Shown here piece by piece: positions 54,524 to 64,000 of a DNA stretch of 64,000 nt. The stretch covers positions 471,669 through 535,668 of the forward strand of contig QRDG01000238.1 of NCBI GenBank assembly GCA_012064385.1. Direction: 5' to 3'. The first letter of the stretch is position 1. The number at the start of each line of letters is the position of its first letter. Under the pieces are notes generated by a model that made no database searches, was not told the DNA's origin, and worked only from the letters and a program-made list of their open reading frames with translations. Made by a program: the position numbers and the translations under genes. Source of the stretch: Puccinellia tenuiflora (Eukaryota; Streptophyta; Magnoliopsida; Poales; Poaceae).

Positions 54524-55627
54524 TTAAAATGTACCATTTACCATACCAGAATCATTGTATGCTCTTTCCATATGGACATGGTTGACATATCCCTTGTCGA
54601 AAGGATTTGGCTTGGCAGCTTGCTCAGCCTTCTTCTCGGGACAGTCGCTAGAATAGTGTCCCATCTGCTTGCACTTATAGCACTTAATGTGACTAAGGTC
54701 CTTCTTGCCTACGGGGTGATTGTGATTCTGACCATTGTGGTTCCCGCTATTGTGTCCACTGTGGTTATTGTTCTTGTATTCACCATTTCCACCATTGTTT
54801 CCACTACTATGATTATGGCCATTGTGGTTGTGGCCATTCCCATTCTTGTGGTTGTGGTGCCCTCCATTGTTCTCATGATAATATGATTTCTTCTGAACAG
54901 CTTCTGAGTTGTACTTGATGCCACTGTGCTTCCTCTTTTTGTTCTCTGCCTTCTTGATGTTATCTTCCAGTGTGATTGCTTGATCCAGGAGGGCCTGATA
55001 GCTTGGGGCGTATGCGACTGTCAAGGGAATTTTCAGCTCGTCACACAGTCCCTTGAGAAATTTTTCCTTCCTCTTGCCATCAGTGTCAATGTCTTCCGGG
55101 GCATAACGAGACAATGAATAAAAGTCATCCATGTACTCCTTGAGTGTCCTGTTTCCCTGCCTCAGACTTCTGAACTCTTCCTTCTTCAAGTTCATAATGC
55201 CCGATGAGATATGGGCATTACGAAAGCCTTCCTTGAATGCTTCCCAAGTCAAATTTTCTAGAGGATGGGTGATCTGAAAAGTATCCCACCATTGTGCTGC
55301 TGGTCCTTCCAACAGATAAGCGGTAAATCTCACTTTCTCAGGGTCGGTGCACTCACAAGTCACCAGATCCTTGTGCACAGAGCGTAGCCAATCATCCGCC
55401 ACAATAGGCTCAGTTGCAGTGGAGAACTTGTTAGGTCTAAGCTTCAGAAATCTTTCAAGTCTGTCCACTTGAGGAGGAGGTGGTGGCGGCGGTGGAGGTG
55501 GCGGTGGCGGCGCATTCTGATTAGCCATGAATTGCGCCATCATAGTCATCAGCTGAGTCTGCGCTGCAATCATCTGTTGTAACATGGCATCGGTGTTGTT
55601 GTTCTCAGGATCACGTCGGGGAGGCAT
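54524..55627 (-). CDS. Gag protein of a non-autonomous Ty3/Gypsy element, copy 1
   Basis: The ORF has 367 codons. It starts MPPRRDPENNN, has a Gln/Met-rich segment and a run of 13 Pro, then the retrotransposon Gag domain (AAQWWDTF, LTWEAFKEGFRNAH, FRSLRQGNRTLKEYMDDFYS, KFLKGLCDELK). A His/Asn/Gly-rich stretch follows, with a CCHC zinc knuckle CYKCKQMGHYSSDC at about 316-329. Gag forms the particle and binds element RNA. The internal region is only 1832 bp and no protease, reverse transcriptase, RNase H or integrase follows, so pol must come from another element. The antisense hydrophobic frame at 54497-54886 mirrors the His/Asn repeat. Confidence 0.92.
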   Translation of the reverse strand: MPPRRDPENNNTDAMLQQMIAAQTQLMTMMAQFMANQNAPPPPPPPPPPPPPQVDRLERFLKLRPNKFSTATEPIVADDWLRSVHKDLVTCECTDPEKVRFTAYLLEGPAAQWWDTFQITHPLENLTWEAFKEGFRNAHISSGIMNLKKEEFRSLRQGNRTLKEYMDDFYSLSRYAPEDIDTDGKRKEKFLKGLCDELKIPLTVAYAPSYQALLDQAITLEDNIKKAENKKRKHSGIKYNSEAVQKKSYYHENNGGHHNHKNGNGHNHNGHNHSSGNNGGNGEYKNNNHSGHNSGNHNGQNHNHPVGKKDLSHIKCYKCKQMGHYSSDCPEKKAEQAAKPNPFDKGYVNHVHMERAYNDSGMVNGTF

Positions 55628-56185
55628 CTGTGGGTTTTAGCATAGATGAGCAAAAGATAGACAGATCTATGAGAAATACTCCTACCCATACAAGCAATTA
55701 ACACAATCAACCAAAATCGTTAAGCTCAAAACATCTTTTTAGAAAAACCGAACTAATCGTTTTTTTAGAAACGAAGCACACCAAGGTTATGGAAAACAAT
55801 TATGACAGTACTGCCATACCACAATTTGATAGGTCAATACACTATCGGGATCTCGTTATTCTAATAAATAGGTGGTCTAGTCTATCTCCTTCTTGTGCGC
55901 ATCGAGTTCTTTTCCTTCAAACCTAAGCTCTTCATGTTGTCCTTGAGTGCTCTTGGAAACTCAGTCTCACATTGCAGAGTCATGGTCATCACTGGTCCTT
56001 TCTTGATGGATTAGATGAGATTGGTTATCTAAAGATGAGAGAAGATACTTAGAAAGCAATTAGACAAGATGGTTACAAGAATGATATTAGAAAAGTTTTT
56101 GGACGAAGAGAAAATAACTTTTAGTCCTATGGGCTTTCTTATTTCTATTCCAAACCTAGGGTTTCGAACCTACAGGCAACACAGT

Positions 56186-56197
56186 GCTCTGATACCA
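56186..56197 (-). other. Primer binding site for initiator tRNA-Met (unit 1)
   Basis: On minus the sequence is TGGTATCAGAGC, complementary to the 3' end of initiator tRNA-Met. It lies 2 bp from the end of LTR B, which acts as the 5' LTR of the leftmost unit. Confidence 0.88.
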
Positions 56198-56199
56198 TC

Positions 56200-59198
56200 T
56201 GTAGCGGACCTGCACTTAAAAATAGGCAAGATCCCTGTGTATAGTGCAAACCCCTGGATCGATTCATTTGCACACACAGTTTACGATGAAATATCACAAC
56301 ATTGTATCAATTTATTACACGATTGAATCCAGAGTCAAAATAAACCATTACAACTTTGCATAGCTCGAAGCTAGCATAAAACAGAAATAACAGCGGAAGA
56401 CTAAATATTATTGCATGGAGTCCCAATCTTCATGTAGCCACAGGCGAAACATGTTGGTTGCAGACTCGAAACCCTTAACGAACCTCACTCTTCGTCAGAA
56501 CAACCTGATAAAAAGATATCAACAAGGTGGGTCAGAACCATATAAAATGGAACTGGCAAGTGACACTTTGTGGACTCATAGAGGAAAACTCTAGTAACCT
56601 ATATGCATATTTGGCTTGGTGGAGTTTGAAGGCTAGTTTGCATAAAGCCAATTTTTCCCTAACTCTTTGTAAAACATCTTTTCATCTATACGAGACTTCA
56701 TGGTATGACAACCACTGTCTCATCTACCCTTGTTCACCCATCAAATTTTAACTTAGAGAAAATGGAATGTTGGGATCCTCCGTTGACGTCCTTGATCAGC
56801 TGCTCAGAAGTTGTCCGTAACCGGGGACACGGCTATGATCATAGTTTTGACACTCTGCAGAGGTTGTGCACTTTCACCATTAGACTTAACCAACCCAAAC
56901 TATCCCTCACACTCCATTGGTGTTTCGGGGAAAAGAAGAAGGTTAAGACGAGATCTTTCAGAAGCATTTTCCCACCCCATGCTGGCCTGACGCGCTCCAC
57001 CTACAAACCTCTACCACCACCTGTCAAGCCGGGATGAGTCCACGCAACTTAGTTGATCAAGACAGAGCCCATATGACTAATGGCTGCACTGGAAGCAATC
57101 TTCACTTGGAGTAACTTCAAATCCCTTTGATCCTGGGTGGCTTTCCGCAAGTGTGATTCATCCTCCTAAGTCAGGGGACCACGTATGATCCTTCCTCCCA
57201 AACTAGGGAATCACCCTCTTCTACAATTCATCCTCCCGTATATGGGGAATTGCTTTATTCCAACCACCCACCCAGGTAGTTTATTAACTTAGTAAAATTT
57301 TCATTAGCTTTTGATACAAAACACATAGCATAGCATTTACCTATTCTACTAAGTTATCATATAGGTACTAGACACTTAGGAATATTCTAGGGTAATACTA
57401 AACAGGTCTAGCATAGCAATACTAATAAGCCTATCATGCAAATTTTCTAAGTAAAAGCTACAACAATGCATATATCAAAATAATAGGACGAAAAGTATGC
57501 AAGTGTGCCACTTGCCTTGGCAACAGGAGTGGCAGGAGTAGCAACCACCAAGGTCTTCGTGACTCTCCGAATAAACTAACAAAAGAAAAAACAATACACA
57601 AATAAACATACAAATCCATACAAGTGACAATACAAAAATTATGCTATGCATGAGTATGCAAAATTACAATAACACAAAAGTAAAATAACTTTTAGTTCTC
57701 TGGTTGTTCTATATGCATGATGCCACAAACCATTTTTAATAATTTACTTAATAGGAATAAATTCCAAAACACCTAAATAAGGGCAAACACACAAATTCTA
57801 AAGTTTCTGCATAAAAACATTTTAATAAAATAAGATGAACATGCTACTGGACAGAGGACATCATTACAAAGCCTCTGCAATTTGAATCACTCAAAATGGA
57901 TTTGTAAAACTCATTTTATAGCCTAAACAAGTTATTAACCAATCTGTAAATAACAAGTTTATGCACGATACAAAAATTAACAAAAACTATACTACTGGAT
58001 TCTACTCATTTTTCTCAATCCGTAGACATCAAAATCACTAAATTTGGATTTGTGGTTTAGGAGATATGGAATTTCAAAGTTTGGATGATTTTCTGCCTAA
58101 AAACAGAAAAACAGAGAAAAAGATTAAAAGAACTAGCCACGTGGCAGCTCCCTATTGGAGGGTACCGATTCGGGTTTTTAAATTAAAACCGAGCCGTTAG
58201 ATCGGAATCCAACGGCCCACGTTAGATCGACCTAAAAGGGGCGGCGGGCCTCGCCGGAACCCTAGCCGAGCGGCGGCGACGGGCCGGCACACGCGTTCCG
58301 GCGTGTCCAGGAGGTCAACGGGCGAACGGAGCTCACCACGGCGTGCAGGAGCTCGAGGCGGACGTGGTGGCGAAGCGGACGGCGACTTGGAGCTCTGGCG
58401 CGGCGGGGATTTCTCGCCGGAGTCGAAGATGGCGGCGGCCGAACGTGGTCGAGGACGCTCCCGTCGATTTCCTGCGCGAAAACACACGGGACCTTGTCAA
58501 CGAGGTGCGCAAGGAAGAGTTAAAGGGGTTGGGAGAGGAGAAAAGGCGCGGGGACGCCGGACTTGGCCGGGAGGATGCTCGACGGTGGCGACGGCCGGCG
58601 GAACGACGAGCACGATTGGGGGCAGCCTAGGGGCTCCCGGGTGTCGAGTGGAGGGGGCAAAGGGAGAGGAGGAGGTGGGGGTTAAGAGGGGCAGCTTGGG
58701 AGGGGGAGGGGTGCGGCATAAGGCCGGAATCGGAGGGGTGGGGGTGCGGGGGGTTTCGGCCATTGATGGCCTCCACTGGAGAGGAAGAGGCGGTGACGTC
58801 AGCATGACGTCATCTTTTTATTTTTTTGATTTATTGCTTTTCTGAAAATGCTAATAACTTTTAAAATAAAAGCCCAAAAATTATGAAATAAATTTGTAAA
58901 ATTTTGTAATTAAAAACTCTACCATAATAACATTTTTGTAAAATATTTTGAACACTTTTTATTTACAAGAATGCCACTGGCATTAAAAGGACCTTTTTGG
59001 GCATTTTACTTATAAGGAAAATATAAATAAAATATTTCTTGTTTTTAGAGAAACAAATAAACAATCAAAAATGCACAAATGCAACAATGATGCCATGCCA
59101 TGTATGATTTTGGATTTTCAAATCAAAATATTTATAGTTTTCAAAAAGTTTTTGATTTTTCTGATTTTTCAAAAATTTGAAAATCTTGGGATGTTACA
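56200..59198 (-). mobile_element. Gypsy LTR B (2999 bp), shared middle LTR of the array
   Basis: It has the same ends as LTR A and is near-identical along its length. It is joined on both sides to internal regions, so it serves as 5' LTR of unit 1 and 3' LTR of unit 2. An LTR in this position is expected after unequal recombination between two copies, not after independent insertion, since no target duplication separates the units. Confidence 0.9.
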
Positions 59199-59354
59199 TA
59201 CTACCACCCTTAAAAGGAATCTCGTCCCGAGATTCGAAGAGGCTAGAAAGAAAGGGTTTGAAAACTCTGGGTTTTGACATTTGGGTGGGCTACCACCCTT
59301 AAAAGGAATTTGTGTTGGTAGTTTAGTATGCCAAACTTCAAACTGGATGCTTGT

Positions 59355-60458
59355 TTAAAATGTACCATTTACCATACCAGAATCATTGTATGCTCTTTCC
59401 ATATGGACATGGTTGACATATCCCTTGTCGAAAGGATTTGGCTTGGCAGCTTGCTCAGCCTTCTTCTCGGGACAGTCGCTAGAATAGTGTCCCATCTGCT
59501 TGCACTTATAGCACTTAATGTGACTAAGGTCCTTCTTGCCTACGGGGTGATTGTGATTCTGACCATTGTGGTTCCCGCTATTGTGTCCACTGTGGTTATT
59601 GTTCTTGTATTCACCATTTCCACCATTGTTTCCACTACTATGATTATGGCCATTGTGGTTGTGGCCATTCCCATTCTTGTGGTTGTGGTGCCCTCCATTG
59701 TTCTCATGATAATATGATTTCTTCTGAACAGCTTCTGAGTTGTACTTGATGCCACTGTGCTTCCTCTTTTTGTTCTCTGCCTTCTTGATGTTATCTTCCA
59801 GTGTGATTGCTTGATCCAGGAGGGCCTGATAGCTTGGGGCGTATGCGACTGTCAAGGGAATTTTCAGCTCGTCACACAGTCCCTTGAGAAATTTTTCCTT
59901 CCTCTTGCCATCAGTGTCAATGTCTTCCGGGGCATAACGAGACAATGAATAAAAGTCATCCATGTACTCCTTGAGTGTCCTGTTTCCCTGCCTCAGACTT
60001 CTGAACTCTTCCTTCTTCAAGTTCATAATGCCCGATGAGATATGGGCATTACGAAAGCCTTCCTTGAATGCTTCCCAAGTCAAATTTTCTAGAGGATGGG
60101 TGATCTGAAAAGTATCCCACCATTGTGCTGCTGGTCCTTCCAACAGATAAGCGGTAAATCTCACTTTCTCAGGGTCGGTGCACTCACAAGTCACCAGATC
60201 CTTGTGCACAGAGCGTAGCCAATCATCCGCCACAATAGGCTCAGTTGCAGTGGAGAACTTGTTAGGTCTAAGCTTCAGAAATCTTTCAAGTCTGTCCACT
60301 TGAGGAGGAGGTGGTGGCGGCGGTGGAGGTGGCGGTGGCGGCGCATTCTGATTAGCCATGAATTGCGCCATCATAGTCATCAGCTGAGTCTGCGCTGCAA
60401 TCATCTGTTGAAACATGGCATCGGTGTTGTTGTTCTCAGGATCACGTCGGGGAGGCAT
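59355..60458 (-). CDS. Gag protein of a non-autonomous Ty3/Gypsy element, copy 2
   Basis: This is a second 367-codon Gag, equal to copy 1 except for Phe instead of Leu at residue 16 as far as I can see. The domain order is the same: Pro run, Gag domain, His/Asn-rich region and CCHC knuckle. Both copies are intact, so the unit duplication is recent relative to mutation. No pol frame lies in its 1831-bp internal region. Confidence 0.92.
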   Translation of the reverse strand: MPPRRDPENNNTDAMFQQMIAAQTQLMTMMAQFMANQNAPPPPPPPPPPPPPQVDRLERFLKLRPNKFSTATEPIVADDWLRSVHKDLVTCECTDPEKVRFTAYLLEGPAAQWWDTFQITHPLENLTWEAFKEGFRNAHISSGIMNLKKEEFRSLRQGNRTLKEYMDDFYSLSRYAPEDIDTDGKRKEKFLKGLCDELKIPLTVAYAPSYQALLDQAITLEDNIKKAENKKRKHSGIKYNSEAVQKKSYYHENNGGHHNHKNGNGHNHNGHNHSSGNNGGNGEYKNNNHSGHNSGNHNGQNHNHPVGKKDLSHIKCYKCKQMGHYSSDCPEKKAEQAAKPNPFDKGYVNHVHMERAYNDSGMVNGTF

Positions 60459-61015
60459 CTGTGGGTTTTAGCATAGATGAGCAAAAGATAGACAGATCTA
60501 TGAGAAATACTCCTACCCATACAAGCAATTAACACAATCAACCAAAATCGTTAAGCTCAAAACATCTTTTTAGAAAAACCGAACTAATCGTTTTTAGAAA
60601 CGAAGCACACCAAGGTTATGGAAAACAATTATGACAGTACTGCCATACCACAATTTGATAGGTCAATACACTATCGGGATCTCGTTATTCTAATAAATAG
60701 GTGGTCTAGTCTATCTCCTTCTTGTGCGCATCGAGTTCTTTTCCTTCAAATCCTAAGCTCTTCATGTTGTCCTTGAGTGCTCTTGGAAACTCAGTCTCAC
60801 ATTGCAGAGTCATGGTCATCACTGGTCCTTTCTTGATGGATTAGATGAGATTGGTTATCTAAAGATGAGAGAAGATACTTAGAAAGCAATTAGACAAGAT
60901 GGTTACAAGAATGATATTAGAAAAGTTTTTGGACGAAGAGAAAATAACTTTTAGTCCTATGGGCTTTCTTATTTCTATTCCAAACCTAGGGTTTCGAACC
61001 TACAGGCAACACAGT

Positions 61016-61027
61016 GCTCTGATACCA
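61016..61027 (-). other. Primer binding site for initiator tRNA-Met (unit 2)
   Basis: TGGTATCAGAGC on minus, 2 bp from LTR C. Identical in sequence and position to the site in unit 1. Confidence 0.88.
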
Positions 61028-61029
61028 TC

Positions 61030-64000
61030 TGTAGCGGACCTGCACTTAAAAATAGGCAAGATCCCTGTGTATAGTGCAAACCCCTGGATCGATTCATTTG
61101 CACACACAGTTTACGATGAAATATCACAACATTGTATCAATTTATTACACGATTAAATCCAGAGTCAAAATAAACCATTACAACTTTGCATAGCTCGAAG
61201 CTAGCATAAAACAGAAATAACAGCGGAAGACTAAGTATTATTGCATGGAGTCCCAATCTTCATGTAGCCACAGGCGAAACATGTTGGTTGTAGACTCGAA
61301 CCCTTAACGAACCTCACTCTTCGTCAGAACAACCTGATAAAAAGATATCAACAAGGTGGGTCAGAACCATATAAAATGGAACTGGCAAGTGACACTTTGT
61401 GGACTCATATAGGAAAACTCTAGTAACCTATATGCATATTTGGCTTGGTGGAGTTTGAAGGCTAGTTTGCATAAAGCCAATTTTTCCCTAACTCTTTGTA
61501 AAACATCTTTTCATCTATACGAGACATTCATGGTATGACAACCACTGTCTCATCTACCCTTGTTCACCCATCAAATTTTAACTTAGAGAAAATGGAATGT
61601 TGGGATCCTCCATTGACGTCCTTGATCAGCTGCTCAGAAGTTGTCCGTAACCGGGGACACGGCTATGATACTTAGTTTGACACTCTGCAGAGGTTGTGCA
61701 CTTTCACCATTAGACTTAACCAACCCAAACTATCCCTCACACTCCATTGGTGTTTCGGGGAAAAGAAGAAGGTTAAGACGAGATCTTTCAGAAGCATTTT
61801 CCCACCCCATGCTGGCCTGACGCGCTCCACCTACAAACCTCTACCACCACCTGTCAAGCCGGGATGAGTCCACGCAACTTAGTTGATCAAGACAGAGCCC
61901 ATATGACTAATGGCTGCACTGGAAGCAATCTTCACTTGGAGTAACTTCAAATCCCTTTGATCCTGGGTGGCTTTCCGCAAGTGTGATTCATCCTCCTAAG
62001 TCAGGGGACCACGTATGATCCTTCCTCCCAAACTAGGGAATCACCCTCTTCTACAATTCATCCTCCCGTATATGGGGAATTGCTTTATTCCAACCACCCA
62101 CCCAGGTAGTTTATTAACTTAGTAAAATTTTCATTAGCTTTTGATACAAAACACATAGCATAGCATTTACCTATTCTACTAAGTTATCATATAGGTACTA
62201 TACACTTAGGAATATTCTAGGGTAATACTAAACAGGTCTAGCATAGCAATACTAATAAGCCTATCATGCAAATTTTCTAAGTAAAAGCTACAACAATGCA
62301 TATATCAAAATAATAGGACGAAAAGTATGCAAGTGTGCCACTTGCCTTGGCAACAAGAGTGACAGGAGTAGCAACCACCAAAGTCTTCGTGACTCTCCGA
62401 ATAATCTAACAAAATTGCAAACACCCAAATAAACATACAAACAAAATAACAATACAATAAAATATGCAATGTATGAAATGCATTTAAAATCACAAGAAAA
62501 ATAACACACTAAGTTTTCTGGTTTGTAACAATATGCATGAAGTTAAAATGCATTTAAAACAATTTTTACTTTAACAACAATACAAAACAAATCCCAAAAG
62601 GGCATAAACACTAATTTAAAACTACTGTTAACAAAATATTTACAGAAAATATGGGAGTGGTCTTACTGGATAGAGGACTTCAAAACTAAACTAACCCAAT
62701 TGGATTCACTCAAAAAGGATTTGTAAAACTCATTTTATAGCCTAAACAAGTTATTAACCAATCTGTAAATAACAAGTTTATGCACGATACAAAAATTAAC
62801 AAAAACTATACTACTGGATTCTACTCATTTTTCTCAATCCGTAGACATCAAAATCACTAAATTTGGATTGTGGTTTAGGAGATATGGAATTTCAAAGTTT
62901 GGATGATTTTCTGCCTAAAAACAGAAAAACAGAAAAGATTAAAAGAAAGCCACGTGGCAGCTCCCTATTGGAGGGTACCGATTCGGGTTTTTAAATTAAA
63001 ACCGAGCCGTTAGATCGAATCCAACGGCCCACGTTAGATCGACCTAAAAGGGGCGGCGGGCCTCGCCGGAACCCTAGCCGAGCGGCGGCGACGGGCCGGC
63101 ACACGCGTTCCGGCGTGTCCAGGAGGTCAACGGGCGAACGGGCTCACCACGGCGTGCAGGAGCTCGAGGCGGACGTGGTGGCGAAGCGGACGGCGACTTG
63201 GAGCTCTGGCGCGGCGGGGATTCCTCGCCGGAGTTGGAGGAGGCGGCGGCCCGATGCGGTCGCGGATGAATCCGTCGATCTGGGGCACGAGGAGGTGCAA
63301 AACCTTGTCAAAACGGTGCGCAAGGAAGAAATAAAGGATGGGGGAGAGGAGAAATGGCGCGGGGACGCCGGACTTCACCGGAAACGGAGCTCGTCGGCGG
63401 CGGCAAGTGGCGGGACGGCGAGCTCGAATCCGAACAGCCTGGGGGCTCTCGGGTTGTGGTTCTTGGGGCAAAAGAGAGAGGAGGAGTTGGGGGTTAAGAG
63501 GGGCGTCGTGGGAGGGGAGGGGAGCGGCTCGGTGGACGGATTGAAGAGGGGGAGATGGTGCGGCCGTTTCGGCCATTGATGGCCTCCACTGGAGAGGAAG
63601 AGACGATGACGTCAGCATGACGTCATTTTTTTATTTTTTTGATTTATTGCTTTTCTGAAGATGCTAATAACTTTTAAAATAAAAGCCCAAAAATTATGAA
63701 ATAAATTTGTAAAATTTTGTAATTAAAAAATCTACCATAATAACATTTTTGTAAAATATTTTGAACACTTTTTATTTACAAGAATGCCACTGGCATTAAA
63801 AGGACCTTTTTGGGCATTTTACTTATAAGGAAAATATAAATAAAATATTTCTTGTTTTTAGAGAAACAAATAAACAATCAAAAATGCACAAATGCAACAA
63901 TGATGCCATGCCATGTATGATTTTGGATTTTCAAATCAAAATATTTATAGTTTTCAAAAAGTTTTTGATTTTTCTGATTTTTCAAAAATTTGAAAATCTT
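61030..64000 (-). mobile_element. Gypsy LTR C, mosaic, cut by the window edge
   Basis: It starts TGTAGCGGACC like LTRs A and B and is nearly complete: the window ends about 11 bases before the expected GATGTTACA terminus. Most of it closely matches A and B, but two blocks are strongly diverged, about 62400-62710 and 63230-63560. The flanking blocks remain near-identical. What follows outside the window cannot be seen; the array may end here or continue. Confidence 0.88.

Noticed and set aside
54497..54886. 129-codon hydrophobic ORF on plus (repeated at 59328-59717)
   Set aside because: It is the antisense of the His/Asn-rich part of Gag; Ile/Val-rich sequence is the expected complement.

Overview
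The window looks like nuclear DNA from a grass of the wheat/barley tribe (Triticeae). The evidence is two intron-rich plant genes with plant splice sites, an Au-type SINE, and nested LTR retrotransposons, LINEs, CACTA, PIF/Harbinger and MITE-like elements with Triticeae-type termini. No bacterial-style operon, CRISPR array or rRNA gene is visible. I read all splice sites and repeat boundaries by eye; there were no alignments or transcripts to check against.

Layout. 1-1022: the end of a CACTA transposon inserted in the last part of a Copia polyprotein gene, followed by a short LTR. 1023-4680: intergenic. 4931-8977 (+): gene 1, an 11-exon phospholipid scramblase-like (AIM25/LURP-one-related fold) gene of 362 codons with a GC-AG first intron and an Au SINE in intron 4. 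9450-11950: AT-rich transposon debris with tandem repeats. 11960-15372: Gypsy-type solo LTR with 5-bp target duplication. 15940-16940: inverted-repeat element with a GC-rich core. 17118-22791: element with TTA target duplication carrying a broken gene-like ORF, split by a second solo LTR (17479-21379). 23036-23625: 5'-truncated LINE with a 19-bp target duplication. 25203-28565: Harbinger ORF1 remnant, duplicated LINE 3' fragments, and a MITE split by a short solo LTR.

30455-44033 (+): gene 2, the main gene. Fourteen exons join in frame to 2755 codons. The product is a giant protein with two superfamily-1 helicase modules, an N-terminal SEN1/UPF1-like one and a central UvrD-like one, then a TPR-like region, a long C-terminal region and a lysine-rich tail. 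It matches the plant proteins usually named 'TPR and ankyrin repeat-containing protein 1-like'. About 1.8 kb downstream lies a partial, internally deleted DNA copy of gene 2 (45832-48945). It is interrupted by a 2246-bp Harbinger element (46288-48533) with an intact DDE transposase ORF. The intact parent sequence serves as the empty site and confirms the insertion exactly.

48946-51358: LINE-like and LTR fragments. 51359-64000: a tandem Gypsy array LTR-internal-LTR-internal-LTR, with ~3.0-kb LTRs and 1.83-kb internal regions that encode only Gag on the minus strand. This is the mark of a non-autonomous element multiplied by unequal recombination. The third LTR is a mosaic relative to the first two.

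The two host genes show no functional link. The strongest observations are the gene 2 / pseudogene / Harbinger story and the three-LTR array. I saw nothing I could defend as a wholly new biological system.
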